Below are positions 24,299 to 33,386 of a DNA stretch of 57,625 nt, piece after piece; position 1 is the first letter of the stretch; the number at the start of each line of letters is the position of its first letter. Made by a program: the position numbers and the translations under genes. Origin of the DNA: Goodfellowiella coeruleoviolacea (GTDB lineage Bacteria; Actinomycetota; Actinomycetes; Mycobacteriales; Pseudonocardiaceae); NCBI RefSeq assembly GCF_024171785.1, contig NZ_JAMTCK010000015.1, positions 1 to 57,625 of the forward strand, in the 5' to 3' direction. The notes beneath the pieces were generated by a model. It saw only the letters and a program-made list of their open reading frames with translations. It searched no databases and was not told where the DNA came from.

Positions 24299-25188
24299 CG
24301 GCCGGGGGCCGTGCCGTACTCGCGTTTGAACGCCTTGGCGAAGGCGAACTCCGAGGCGTAGCCGGTGCGCTCGGCCACTGTCCGAAGTGGAACGTCGGAG
24401 TCGCGGAGGAGTTGGGCGGCCAGGGTCATCCGCCACCAGGTCAGGTAGGCCAGTGGCGGCTGGCCGACGAGGGCGGTGAACCGCTTGGCGAACGCGGCCC
24501 TGGACAGCCCGGCGTGCGCGCCCAGCTCCTGGACCGTCCACTGTCGACCCGGGTCGTGGTGGATGCCGCGCAGCGCCGCGGCCACCACCGGGTCGTTGAG
24601 CGCCGCCACCCAGCCGGTGTGCCGGTCGTGCTGGCCGGCCTGGTCGGCCAGCCAGGCGCGCAGCAGGTAGAGCAGCAGCACGTCCAGCAGGGCGGGCAGC
24701 GCCGCGTCCGCGCCCGGCCCGGGCTCGGTCAGTTCCGCGCCGAGCAGGTCGACGGCGGCCCGCAGCGCCGGGTGCCGCCCGATCCGGGCCGGCAGGTGGA
24801 CCACCTCGGGCAGTTCGGCCAGCAGCGGGTGCGGCCGGGCCTGGTCGAGCAGGTAGGCGCCGCACAGCAGCGCGGTGGTGCCCCCCTCCTGGTCGCGGTC
24901 GGCCCGGAACTCGGGCAGCGCGGTGCTGTCCACATCGGACAGTGGGGTGGTGGAGCTGTCGGCGAGGCCGTGCCCGTGGCCGTGCGGCAGGAACACCACG
25001 TCGCCGGCGGACAGCGCGATCGGTTCACCGTGCGGCGGGAACAGCCAGCACATGCCCTGGAGCACCACGTGGAAGCCGGCCGCCGGGAACGGGGCGAAGC
25101 GCAGCCCCCACGGCGCGTGCCGGCGGGTGCGCGCGGAGTGCGGGCGACCGGTGCGCATGGCGGTGATCGCGTCGCTGAGCACGTCCAT
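24217..25188 (-). CDS. AraC family transcriptional regulator with cupin domain
   Basis: A 323-residue regulator. The N-terminal half is a cupin_6 type domain (LFPPHGEPIALSAGDVVFLPHGHGHGL), the C-terminal third an AraC double helix-turn-helix (WTVQELGAHAGLSRAAFAKRFTALVG, PLRTVAERTGYASEFAFAKAFKREYG). The tail RYRSDRSDRSARR is partly encoded by a 9-bp tandem repeat. It is divergent from the saccharopine dehydrogenase-like gene (136-bp gap), its probable target. Confidence 0.92.
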   Translation of the reverse strand: MDVLSDAITAMRTGRPHSARTRRHAPWGLRFAPFPAAGFHVVLQGMCWLFPPHGEPIALSAGDVVFLPHGHGHGLADSSTTPLSDVDSTALPEFRADRDQEGGTTALLCGAYLLDQARPHPLLAELPEVVHLPARIGRHPALRAAVDLLGAELTEPGPGADAALPALLDVLLLYLLRAWLADQAGQHDRHTGWVAALNDPVVAAALRGIHHDPGRQWTVQELGAHAGLSRAAFAKRFTALVGQPPLAYLTWWRMTLAAQLLRDSDVPLRTVAERTGYASEFAFAKAFKREYGTAPGRYRSDRSDRSARRDQPGPGAPASVSGG

Positions 25189-25323
25189 GCGCCCAGGGTA
25201 TCGCCGGGCCGTCCAGAAAAAGACGATCGGGCATGAACACGAGACCGCTGGGTATGGGGAGTCTTCCCGGATCGACCTAGCGTCGGTGCGGTCACTTCAC
25301 CACCAGGCATGGGGAGAAACCAG

Positions 25324-26361
25324 ATGCGGATCGCTGTGTACGGCGCCAGCGGGTACACCGGGCGGCTCGTGGTCGCCGAACTGGCCCGGCGGGGCCTTGA
25401 CGTGCTGCTGGTCGGCCGGGACCCGGAGCGGTTGCGGCTGGCCGCCACCGAGGCCGGCGCGCCAGGGGCCGCCGTGCGGGTCGCCGGCCTGGACGAGCCG
25501 GCCGCGCTGGCCGAGGCACTGCGCGGCAGCGACGGCGTGATCAGCTGCGTGGCGCCGTTCACCGTCCACGGTGAACCGGTGCTGCGCGCGGCCATCGCGG
25601 CCCGGTGTCACTATGTCGACATTTCCGGGGAACAGCCGCACACCAAGTACGTGCACGACGCGTTCGGTGTCGAGGCCGAGCGGGCCGGGATCACCGTGCT
25701 GCCCGCCGCCACCGACGACGGCGTGCCCGCGGACCTGCTCGCGCACCTGACCGCGGCACGCGTGGCACCGGTCGACGCGCTGGTGATCGCGCACCGCCTG
25801 TCCGGTGGCACCATGTCCCGGGGCACGCTGAACTCCATGCTGGCCAACATCACCGCGTTCACCGGCGGTGGACTGTCCTTTGTGGATGGTCAGTGGCTGG
25901 CGGACGCGGACGGCGTTCCCACGTCACTGGTGTTCCCCGGCGACGCCGCCCCGGTCGAGGTGGCCGGGCTGGCCGCGCCCGAGTTGCCCGGCATCCCGAG
26001 GCACCTGCCGGCCCGGTTGGTCACGGCCGTGGTCGAGCGGGAGTTCCTGGCGCGGCTGAGCGCGGTCGCCGCCGCCGAGGTCGTGGCGTCCCTGCCCGAG
26101 GGGCCGGACGCCGAGCAGCGCGCCGACAGCGGGTTCGTCCTGGTCGCCGACGCCGTGGGGGTGGACGGCCGACGGGCGCGCGGCGTGCTGACCGGGGTCG
26201 ACGTGTACGGGAGCACGGCGTTGATCGCGGTGGAGAGCATCCGGCGGCTGGTCGCGGACGGTGCCAAGCCGGGGGTGCTCGCCCCGGCCGAGGCCTTCGA
26301 CCCGGCCGACTTCCTGGGGTTTCTCACCAGGCACGGGGTTCGTTGGTCGGTGACCGGCTGA
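25324..26361 (+). CDS. saccharopine dehydrogenase-like NAD(P)-binding oxidoreductase
   Basis: A 345-residue protein beginning with a Rossmann motif YGASGYTGRLVVAEL and containing VDISGEQP and the ATDDGVPADLLAH segment typical of saccharopine dehydrogenase-like and trans-acting enoyl reductase proteins. ATG 25324 follows GGGGAGAAACC. Substrate unknown. The divergent AraC regulator probably controls it. Confidence 0.85.
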   Translation: MRIAVYGASGYTGRLVVAELARRGLDVLLVGRDPERLRLAATEAGAPGAAVRVAGLDEPAALAEALRGSDGVISCVAPFTVHGEPVLRAAIAARCHYVDISGEQPHTKYVHDAFGVEAERAGITVLPAATDDGVPADLLAHLTAARVAPVDALVIAHRLSGGTMSRGTLNSMLANITAFTGGGLSFVDGQWLADADGVPTSLVFPGDAAPVEVAGLAAPELPGIPRHLPARLVTAVVEREFLARLSAVAAAEVVASLPEGPDAEQRADSGFVLVADAVGVDGRRARGVLTGVDVYGSTALIAVESIRRLVADGAKPGVLAPAEAFDPADFLGFLTRHGVRWSVTG

Positions 26362-26569
26362 GCCGGCGCGAGTCGGACAACCGGTTGGCCGAGGCAAGTG
26401 GTGAAAAACTTACGAGTTGTCCCTTATACCGGTTACCTGAGGAAAGACAAGACTACGAATGGTCGGAGGTCCGGGGCAGAATCGAATCAGTGCCCTTCCC
26501 GAACGGCGGGCCACCAGGGGATGCACCACCACAGGCTTGGCACGAGTACGTCCCGAACAAGGAGAGCTG

Positions 26570-27586
26570 ATGCGCCGCACGGCGAGCGTTCTCGGAATGT
26601 TGACCCTCGTGGCCGGGCTCGGCGTGGGCCAGGCCGCCGCCGATGACAACACCACGCACCAGGAGATGGCCGCGGCAGTGGGCAACCCGGTCAACCTGAC
26701 CAGCGGCTTCTACGTCGACCCCAACTCCAACCCGGCCAGATGGGCCAACGAGCACCCCGGCACCACGGCCAACACGATCCGGGCGAACATCGCCAGCAAG
26801 CCGATGGCCAGGTGGTTCGGCAACTGGAACACGGACCTGTGGACCGATGTGAACAACTTCGTGAGCGCCGCCGACGCCGCGGACAAGCTGCCGGTCCTGG
26901 TCGCCTACAACATCCCCGGCCGCGACTGCCACGGCCACTCCAGCGGCGGCGCCGGCAGCCCCGAGGCGTACCGGAGCTGGATCGCCACGTTCGCCGCGGC
27001 GATCGGCAGCCGGCCGGCCGTGGTGATCGTCGAGCCGGACGCCCTCGCCCAGCTCGACTGCATGCCCGCGGACCAGCAGAGCACCCGCACCAGCCTGATC
27101 TACTACGCCACCCAGCAGTTCACCCAGAAGGCCACCAACACCTGGGTCTACCTGGACGGCGGCAACGCCAAGTGGATCAACGCCAACACCATGGCCGACC
27201 GGCTCAACGCGGCCGGCGTGCGCAACGTGCGCGGCTTCTCGGTGAACGTGTCGAACTTCTACACCACCAGGGAGTCCACCGACTACGGCAACGCCGTGAA
27301 CGCCCGGCTGTCCGCCCAGCACGGCTACAGCAGCAAGTACATTGTGGACACCAGCCGCAACGCCAACGGCGCCTGGGACGACGGCAACTCCAGCACCACC
27401 GAGGACTGGTGCAACCCGCCCGGCCGCAAGCTCGGCGCGACCTCGCAGGTGAGCACCAGCGGCGCGGAGATGCTGCTGTGGGTCAAGGTTCCCGGTGACT
27501 CCGACGGCGACTGCAACCTGGGCAAGGGCACCAGGGCCGGCGACTTCGTCCCGGACCTGGCCCTGCACCTGATCAACGGCAACTGA
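26570..27586 (+). CDS. secreted glycoside hydrolase family 6 endoglucanase
   Basis: A 338-residue GH6 cellulase. Residues 1-25 are a signal peptide (RRTASVLGMLTLVAGLGVGQAAA). The mature part has both GH6 signatures: PVLVAYNIPGRDCHGHSSGG with the catalytic-region Asp, and VVIVEPDALAQ. No carbohydrate-binding module is present; the protein ends shortly after LWVKVPGDSDGDC. ATG 26570 follows GGAGAG. The 208-bp upstream gap has TTATAC near 26424 but no CebR-type palindrome (TGGGAGCGCTCCCA) that controls many actinobacterial cellulases. Confidence 0.93.
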   Translation: MRRTASVLGMLTLVAGLGVGQAAADDNTTHQEMAAAVGNPVNLTSGFYVDPNSNPARWANEHPGTTANTIRANIASKPMARWFGNWNTDLWTDVNNFVSAADAADKLPVLVAYNIPGRDCHGHSSGGAGSPEAYRSWIATFAAAIGSRPAVVIVEPDALAQLDCMPADQQSTRTSLIYYATQQFTQKATNTWVYLDGGNAKWINANTMADRLNAAGVRNVRGFSVNVSNFYTTRESTDYGNAVNARLSAQHGYSSKYIVDTSRNANGAWDDGNSSTTEDWCNPPGRKLGATSQVSTSGAEMLLWVKVPGDSDGDCNLGKGTRAGDFVPDLALHLINGN

Positions 27587-27606
27587 CCCGGCTGGTCAGC
27601 CGAGCC

Positions 27607-27626
27607 GGTGCCGAGCGGGCGGCACC
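27607..27626. terminator. hairpin between convergent genes
   Basis: GGTGCCG (27607-27613) and CGGCACC (27620-27626) form a perfect 7-bp stem with a 6-base loop, 21 bp after the cellulase stop and 7 bp after the end of the convergent gene. Confidence 0.55.
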
Positions 27627-27633
27627 CGCGGTC

Positions 27634-28254
27634 TCACTCGAACCGCGCGGTGTCGCCCGCGCCGTAGCGGACGATCTCCGGCTCGTCCCCGGAGAAGTCG
27701 ATCACCGTGGTGGGCTCGGTGCCGCAGTCACCCGAGTCGAGCACCGCGTCCACCGCGTGGTCCAGCCGGTCCTTGATCTCCCAGCCGTGGGTCAGCGGCT
27801 CGTCCTCGTCCGGCAGCAGCAGGGTGCTGGACAGCAGCGGCTCACCCAGTTCGGCCAGCAGCGCCTGGGCGACGGTGTGGTCGGGGATGCGCACGCCCAC
27901 CGTCTTCTTCTTCGGGTGCAGCAGCCGGCGCGGCACCTCCTTGGTCGCCGGCAGGATGAACGTGTAACTGCCCGGGGTGGCCGCCTTGATCAGCCGGAAC
28001 ACCGCGTTGTCCACGTGCACCAGCTGGCCGAGCTGGGCGAAGTCCTGGCAGACCAGGGTGAAGTGGTGCCGGTCGTCGAGGTGGCGGATGGACTTGATCC
28101 GGTCGATCCCCTCCCGGTTGCCCAGCTGGCAGCCCAGCGCGTAGCAGGAGTCCGTGGGGTAGGCGATCAGGCCGTCCCCGCGCAGCAGCTCGACGACCTG
28201 GTTGATGGTGCGCCGCTGCGGGTTGTCCGGGTGCACTTCGTAATACCTCGCCAT
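27634..28254 (-). CDS. L-threonylcarbamoyladenylate synthase-like protein (Sua5/YciO/YrdC)
   Basis: A 206-residue YrdC-domain protein of the YciO subgroup: GLIAYPTDSCYALGC, KSIRHLDDRHHFTLVC, PGSYTFILPAT and KKTVGVRIPDH are visible. The family catalyses or resembles the first step of tRNA t6A37 synthesis from threonine, bicarbonate and ATP; YciO members are shorter and may have another role. ATG 28254 gives the family N-terminus. Confidence 0.88.
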   Translation of the reverse strand: MARYYEVHPDNPQRRTINQVVELLRGDGLIAYPTDSCYALGCQLGNREGIDRIKSIRHLDDRHHFTLVCQDFAQLGQLVHVDNAVFRLIKAATPGSYTFILPATKEVPRRLLHPKKKTVGVRIPDHTVAQALLAELGEPLLSSTLLLPDEDEPLTHGWEIKDRLDHAVDAVLDSGDCGTEPTTVIDFSGDEPEIVRYGAGDTARFE

Positions 28255-28280
28255 ACCCGTGAGCTTAGGTGCTGCGCGGG

Positions 28281-28460
28281 TCAGTGCCCGGGCCGCTGCT
28301 GGCCGGTGGGGCCCGGCGAGGTCTGTGGTGGCCACGGTGCCACCCGAGGGGGTGGGGCGTCGTTGCGCGCGCCGCAGTGCGGGCAGATGGGGGCCACCGG
28401 CACCACTTCGCAGAACGCGCACAGCTCGGCCGCCGCGGGTCCGGTCGGGTTCTCGGTCAT
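28281..28460 (-). CDS. 59-residue zinc-ribbon protein
   Basis: A small gene read on the minus strand: ATG 28460 preceded by GAGAAGGAAACCC, a good ribosome binding site, and TGA at 28281-28283. The protein carries CAFC and CPHC nine residues apart (LCAFCEVVPVAPICPHCGARN), a compact zinc ribbon, followed by a proline-rich tail. It sits 26 bp before the YciO-like gene in the same direction, possibly in one transcript. Function unknown. Confidence 0.6.
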   Translation of the reverse strand: MTENPTGPAAAELCAFCEVVPVAPICPHCGARNDAPPPRVAPWPPQTSPGPTGQQRPGH

Positions 28461-28556
28461 GGGTTTCCTTCTCCCGAGAGATCACCTGGCGCTGGGGCGT
28501 CGCACGTCTCCGGTGACGGCGCTGGCGCGCTCGTCGACCGGTGCGGGCCCGCGTGC

Positions 28557-29222
28557 TCAGCCGCCGCCCGTGCGCGCGCTCCCGGCGCGGTAGCGCAGCC
28601 CGTCGATGAGCAGACCGACCATGCGCTGGGCGTGGCCGGTCTCGTCCTCGTGGGCGGGCAGGCACAGGTTGGCCACCGCGCGCAGCAGGTCCTCCGGGGT
28701 GATGTCGCCGCGGATCTCGCCGGCCGCCTCGGCCGCGTCGAGCAGCGCGGCGAGCGCGGGGCCGAGGTGTTCCGCGAAGTAGGCGGGCAGTGCGTCGAAG
28801 GCGGGGTCGCCCGAGTGCAGCGCCGAGGAGAGTCCGCGCTTGGTCGCGATGAAGCTGGTGTACCGCTGCAACCAGCGTGCCAGCGCCTCGCCCGGCCCGT
28901 GCTCGGCGGCGAGGACGGCGGCGGCGTCGGCGCAGGCGTCGACCTCCTGCCGGAAGACGGCCGAGACCAGGTCCGAGCGCTGCGGGAAGTGGCGGTAGAT
29001 GGTGCCGAGGCCGACACCGGCCCTGGCGGCGATCTCCCGCACCGGAGCGTCCACACCGGACTCGGCGAACACCGCCTTGGCCGCGGCCAGCACGGCGGCG
29101 ATGTTACGCTGCGCGTCGGCGCGGACCCGACGGGTGCGGGCCGGTGCCTCTGCCGCGAGCGGGTCCGCGGGCGTGGTCTGGACGTCGCTGTGCTCGGTCT
29201 GCTTCTCGGCCACGCTGCTCAC
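28557..29222 (-). CDS. TetR family transcriptional regulator
   Basis: A 221-residue TetR protein with N-terminal DNA-binding domain (AAVLAAAKAVFAESGVDAPVREIAARAGVGLGTIYRHFPQRSDL) and a SbtR-like C-terminal domain. GTG 29222 follows GGAAGAG; GTG 29213 is a close alternative. Target unknown; the nearest genes run the same way. Confidence 0.9.
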   Translation of the reverse strand: MSSVAEKQTEHSDVQTTPADPLAAEAPARTRRVRADAQRNIAAVLAAAKAVFAESGVDAPVREIAARAGVGLGTIYRHFPQRSDLVSAVFRQEVDACADAAAVLAAEHGPGEALARWLQRYTSFIATKRGLSSALHSGDPAFDALPAYFAEHLGPALAALLDAAEAAGEIRGDITPEDLLRAVANLCLPAHEDETGHAQRMVGLLIDGLRYRAGSARTGGG

Positions 29223-29371
29223 CCACTCGCTCTTCCGGACACAGCGGAACAGCGGTCCAGCCGGACCTGGAGGGTGTTCCGCCGCTGCCCACGATAGGAC
29301 ACCGCCCGGGCGCCGACCACGCGCCGACCAGCTCCACACGGGCCGTCACCAGTCGTACTCGCGCGGCGTGG

Positions 29372-30316
29372 TCAGTCGGTCCGGACCAGGGCGTCACGCG
29401 CCGCCGGCGCGGCCGACCCGACCCGGGGCCCGGTCCTGGTCTGGGTGAACACCACGCCGGCGATCACCAGCAGCCCGCCGGCCGCCGTGTGCCAGCCCAG
29501 CGGCTCGTGCAGCAGCAGCGCGCCGAGCAGCGTGGACCACACCGGCGTCAGGTAGGTGACGGTGGCCGCCACGGTCGAGCCGGCCACCCGGATCACCCGC
29601 ATGTTGAGCACGTAGGCGAACCCGGTGGCCAGCGCGCCGAGCAGCACCAGCCCGGCCGCCGGCAGCGGGCCCGGCCAACTCGGGCCGGTGCCGGTCAGCG
29701 GGGCGACGACCACCAGCTGCGCGGTCGCGCAGGTCATCTGCACGGCGCACAGCGCGCTCGCCGAGTGCGCGCCGCCGGAGAAGAACCGCCGGGTGTAGGC
29801 GAACCCGGCGCCGTAGCAGGTGGTGGCGCCCAGCACGGCCAGGCTGCCCGGGGACAGGTCGCTGGCCGCGCCCTGCCACGCGCCCAGCACCACCAGCACC
29901 CCGGCGAAGCCGACCAGCAGCCCGACCACCCGGCGCGCGGTCGGGCGCTCCTGGCGCACCAGGAGCAGCACGAACACCAGCGTGGCCAGTGGCGTTGTCG
30001 CGTTGAGCACGCCGGCCAGCACCGTGCTCACCCGGGTCTCGGCGTAGGCGACCAGGGTGAACGGGACCGTGTTGAGCAGCACCGCGACCACGGCGGCGTG
30101 CCCCCACAGCCGGGGATCCCTCGGCATCGGCGTGCGCTGCACCAGGCAGACCAGCCACAGGGTGAGCGCGCCGAACAGGCACCGCCACAGCGCCACCCAC
30201 ACCGGGGCCACGCCCGCGTCCACCGCGAGCTTGATCAACGTGAAGCTGGAGCCCCAGATGGCGGACACCGCCACGAACCCGGGAACCCAGCCCACCGACC
30301 TGTGCTGCCTGGTCAT
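29372..30316 (-). CDS. EamA/DMT superfamily transporter
   Basis: A 314-residue inner-membrane protein with ten hydrophobic segments in two EamA halves (WGSSFTLIKLAV near the N-terminus; TYLTPVWSTLLGALLLHEPL in the second half). Such proteins export metabolites. It diverges from a LysR gene with a LysR-box-like site between them, so it is the probable target. Confidence 0.9.
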   Translation of the reverse strand: MTRQHRSVGWVPGFVAVSAIWGSSFTLIKLAVDAGVAPVWVALWRCLFGALTLWLVCLVQRTPMPRDPRLWGHAAVVAVLLNTVPFTLVAYAETRVSTVLAGVLNATTPLATLVFVLLLVRQERPTARRVVGLLVGFAGVLVVLGAWQGAASDLSPGSLAVLGATTCYGAGFAYTRRFFSGGAHSASALCAVQMTCATAQLVVVAPLTGTGPSWPGPLPAAGLVLLGALATGFAYVLNMRVIRVAGSTVAATVTYLTPVWSTLLGALLLHEPLGWHTAAGGLLVIAGVVFTQTRTGPRVGSAAPAARDALVRTD

Positions 30317-30390
30317 GTCCGCACCTCGCTCCGACCGCGCCGGTTGTTCGGCGTCACCCTCGCCGGTCCGGGCATCATGAGTCCAACAAG

Positions 30391-30408
30391 TAATGCAGAT
30401 GCGCGTTA
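30391..30408. promoter_or_regulatory. LysR-box-like operator
   Basis: TAATGCAGATGCGCGTTA is a 6-6-6 inverted repeat (TAATGC / GCGTTA, one mismatch) with T-N-A spacing of LysR sites, 28 bp before the LysR start and 75 bp before the divergent EamA start. Confidence 0.55.
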
Positions 30409-30435
30409 TGAGAGATGCTCATGGGAGGGCCGCCG

Positions 30436-31338
30436 GTGTCGGTGAACATCGCCCAGTTGCGGGCGTTCCTGGCCGTGGTCGACGAGGGCGGGTTCAGCGC
30501 GGCGGCCGACGTGCTCGGCATCAGCCAGTCGGCCGTGTCGCACGCGGTCGCGGCGCTGGAGCGCGCCGTCGGCTGCCAGGTGCTGGTCCGCGCGGGGCGG
30601 CCCCGGCCGACCGCGTTCGGCGACCAGATCCTGGCGCATGCCCGCAGCGCGGTCGCGGCCACCACCGCCATCGCCGACCTCGCCGCCCAGCAGGGCAACC
30701 TGCCCACCGGAACGCTGCGGCTGGCCGCGCCGCCCACGGTGTGCCAGGGGCTGCTGCCGGACCTGCTGGCCCGGTGGCGGCTGGACTTCCCCCGGGTGCG
30801 GGTCCGGGTGTTCGAGGGCGAGGACGACGAGGTGGCCGACTGGCTGGCCGGGGCCGCGGTCGAGTTGGCCGTGGTGGTCGATCCGGCGCCGCCGGAGCGG
30901 GGCGTGCTGGTGGGCGCGGACGCCTTCCACGCGCTGCTGCGGCACGACCACCCGCTGGCCGGCGAGGACGTGATCGACGTGCGGGACCTGGCCGACGACG
31001 CGTTCCTGCTCTCCTGCGGCGGGTGCGAGGCGCACGTGCGCGAGGTCCACCGGCTGGCCGGCGCGGTGCTGGACCCCGTGCACCGGGTGCGCGAGCTGGG
31101 CACGCTGCTGGCCATGATCCGGTCCGGCATGGGCGTGTCCGTGGTGCCGGAGCTGGTCCGGGTCATGCTGGACAGCCGGCTGGTGCTGGTCCCGCTGCGC
31201 CAGCGGGTCGTCCGGCGCCTGGTGCTGGCCGGCCCGCCGCACCAGACCTGGCACCCGGCGGTCACCGCCCTGGTCGGCGCCACGCCCCCGGTCGAGCCGC
31301 CGGCCGGGATCGCGGCCGGGCGCGCTGAGGTGTCCTAA
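30436..31338 (+). CDS. LysR family transcriptional regulator
   Basis: A 300-residue LysR protein: N-terminal winged helix (LRAFLAVVDEGGFSAAADVLGISQSAVSHAVAALERAVG) and periplasmic-binding-like effector domain. GTG 30436 is chosen because GGGAGGG lies at proper distance and the family N-terminus starts there; ATG 30421 is in frame but contains that ribosome binding site. Confidence 0.92.
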   Translation: MSVNIAQLRAFLAVVDEGGFSAAADVLGISQSAVSHAVAALERAVGCQVLVRAGRPRPTAFGDQILAHARSAVAATTAIADLAAQQGNLPTGTLRLAAPPTVCQGLLPDLLARWRLDFPRVRVRVFEGEDDEVADWLAGAAVELAVVVDPAPPERGVLVGADAFHALLRHDHPLAGEDVIDVRDLADDAFLLSCGGCEAHVREVHRLAGAVLDPVHRVRELGTLLAMIRSGMGVSVVPELVRVMLDSRLVLVPLRQRVVRRLVLAGPPHQTWHPAVTALVGATPPVEPPAGIAAGRAEVS

Positions 31339-31354
31339 GTGGATGTTCCAAGTC

Positions 31355-31394
31355 GGTGATCCCGGTTGCCGGTGCGGCAACCCAGGGGATCACC
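31355..31394 (+). terminator. strong hairpin after the LysR gene
   Basis: GGTGATCCC plus GGTTGCC (31355-31370) pair with GGCAACC and GGGATCACC (31376-31394) around a GGTGC loop, a 16-bp stem with one 3-nt bulge, 16 bp after the LysR stop. Confidence 0.7.
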
Positions 31395-31592
31395 CGGACG
31401 GTGTTCTGTCCACTGTGGATGATGGCGGGTGGTCCAGGCGGCGCGGTCGGCGTGCCCGTCCCCGTCAGCCGGTGGCTGCCCCACCCCGGAGCGGTCCGGT
31501 CCTTTACCTGTGAATTAGGTGGATCACTCGGCGGCTGGGTAGAAAACGTTTCTGGTGCCACTCGACCGGGTGTCACCAGAAAGGGGTACCCG

Positions 31593-32291
31593 ATGGCAAC
31601 GTCATTGCCGAGAGTGCTGACCGCCCTGGTGGTCAGCCTGGTCGCCGCCGCCGGTGCGGCCTGCGCGCCCGGCACCTCGTCCGGCGCGCGAACACCCAGC
31701 ACCGGCCAGTCGTCCAGCGGCCAGGCGTCCAGCGGCCAGGCGTCCAGCGGTTCGGCTGCCGCGCCCGGCCAGGCCACCCAGCTGCTCAACGAGCTGACCG
31801 TGCGGCCGGAGGGCAGCATGTCCGGCTACTCGCGCGAGCGGTTCCCGCACTGGAAGACGGTCGAGGGCAAGTGCGACACCCGGGAGGCCGTGCTCAAGCG
31901 GGACGGCCGCAACGTGCGCACCGACGACAACTGCAAGGCCACCGCCGGCGAGTGGACCAGCCCGTACGACGGCGAGACCTGGACCAACGCGGCCGACGTG
32001 GACATCGACCACATGGTGCCGCTGGCCAACGCGTGGCGCAGCGGGGCCGCCGACTGGACCGACGAGCAGCGCCAGAAGTTCGCCAACGACCTGGACCACC
32101 ACCAGCTGTTCGCGGTGACCGACAACGTCAACCAGGCCAAGGGCGACCAGGGCCCGGAGTCCTGGAAGCCGCCGCTGACCACCTACTGGTGCACCTACGC
32201 CGGCTACTGGATCGAGGTCAAGCACGCCTACCGGCTGTCCGTGAACGACAAGGAGAAGGCCGCGCTGCTGGAGATGCTGGGGCACTGCTGA
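31593..32291 (+). CDS. secreted HNH-family nuclease (DUF1524-like), probable lipoprotein
   Basis: A 232-residue protein. The N-terminus is a signal peptide with a lipobox-like AGAAC (Cys about 24), followed by a Ser/Gly/Gln linker with repeated SSGQA encoded by a 15-bp tandem repeat near 31710-31750. The catalytic part has DVDIDHMVPLANAW, DLDHHQLFAVTDNVNQAKGDQGPE and a Cys pair, matching the HNH/DUF1524 fold of extracellular nucleases. ATG 31593 follows AAAGGGG. It probably degrades nucleic acid at the cell surface. Confidence 0.88.
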   Translation: MATSLPRVLTALVVSLVAAAGAACAPGTSSGARTPSTGQSSSGQASSGQASSGSAAAPGQATQLLNELTVRPEGSMSGYSRERFPHWKTVEGKCDTREAVLKRDGRNVRTDDNCKATAGEWTSPYDGETWTNAADVDIDHMVPLANAWRSGAADWTDEQRQKFANDLDHHQLFAVTDNVNQAKGDQGPESWKPPLTTYWCTYAGYWIEVKHAYRLSVNDKEKAALLEMLGHC

Positions 32292-32299
32292 GCGCGGGC

Positions 32300-33211
32300 T
32301 CAGTGGATGAAGCTGGCGAAGTAGGACGCGGCCATGTCCTCGTCGGCGTGCCCGCCGGCCGCGGCCCGTTCCAGCCGCTGTCGGCCCGCGGCGGCCACGT
32401 CCAGCCGCACCCCGGCCTGCTCGGCGGCCCCGACGACCAGTGCGGCGTCCTTGGCCGCGTTGGTCACGGTGAACGTGGGGGTGAAGTCGTTGGCCAGGAT
32501 GGCCCGGCTCTTGGTGCGCAGGTAGGCGTTGTCCAGCGGGCCGCCGGTCACCACGGCCAGGAAGTCGGCCGGGTCCACGCCGAGCCCCTCGGCCAGGGCC
32601 AGCGCCTCGGCCGTGCCGTGCGTCAGGGCCAGCACCCAGCTGTTGAGCACGAGTTTGAGCCGGCTGGCCGCGCCGGTCTCGCCGGTGTCCGCCACCCACC
32701 GGACGCGCTCGCCGATCGCCCGGTAGACCGGTTCCAGCACGGGGCGGGCCGACGCCGGGCCGGCCGCCAGCACCACCAGCTGGCCCTGCTCCGCCGCTGG
32801 TTTGCTGCCCTGCACCGGTGAGTCCACAAAGGTCAGTCCGCGGTCGGCGGCGAACTGGACCAGCGGGGCGATCGCGCTGACGCCCACGGTGCTCACCTGC
32901 GCCCACACCGTGCCAGGCGTCAGCCCGGTCTCCGCCGAGGTGATCGCCTCCAGCACCCGGGGGCCGTCGTTGAGCACGGTCAGCACCACGTCGGCCCCGG
33001 CCACCGCCTCGGCCGGGTTGCCGGCCACCACCGCGCCCAGTTCGGCCAGTGGCTCGGCCTTGGTCCTGGTGCGGTTCCACACCCGCACCGGCAGGCCGTG
33101 GCGGCACAGGTTGCCGGCGATGCCGTGGCCCATGATGCCGATGCCGAGCACGGCGACGGTGGGCTGACCAGGCACGGCGGTGGGGCGCTCCGGTGGTCGC
33201 TCGGTCGTCAT
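32300..33211 (-). CDS. NAD(P)-dependent 3-hydroxyisobutyrate dehydrogenase-family oxidoreductase
   Basis: A 303-residue beta-hydroxyacid dehydrogenase: Rossmann motif VAVLGIGIMGHGIAGNL near residue 20, substrate motif FVDSPVQGSKPAAEQGQL, catalytic lysine region GAASRLKLVLNSW and cofactor-stacking AAKDAAL. Imine reductases share this fold. ATG 33211 follows AAGGA. It converges on the nuclease gene with an 8-bp gap. Confidence 0.88.
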   Translation of the reverse strand: MTTERPPERPTAVPGQPTVAVLGIGIMGHGIAGNLCRHGLPVRVWNRTRTKAEPLAELGAVVAGNPAEAVAGADVVLTVLNDGPRVLEAITSAETGLTPGTVWAQVSTVGVSAIAPLVQFAADRGLTFVDSPVQGSKPAAEQGQLVVLAAGPASARPVLEPVYRAIGERVRWVADTGETGAASRLKLVLNSWVLALTHGTAEALALAEGLGVDPADFLAVVTGGPLDNAYLRTKSRAILANDFTPTFTVTNAAKDAALVVGAAEQAGVRLDVAAAGRQRLERAAAGGHADEDMAASYFASFIH

Positions 33212-33386
33212 GGGCGGTGTCCTTCCGGCGGGCCGGCGAGTTCCGGGAACTCCGATGCTGCGGCACGACCGGACGACGCGCAGTGCGTGGCCCGAACCAG
33301 GGGCGCTGAACCGGTGCCCGCACGTCACCCGAACCCACGGGCTGCCAGTATGTGGCGCTCGGGTTCCCCGCGGGACGGAGGCAGGT

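Noticed and set aside
26362-26569. CebR operator before the GH6 cellulase
   Set aside because: The 14-bp TGGGAGCGCTCCCA palindrome is absent.
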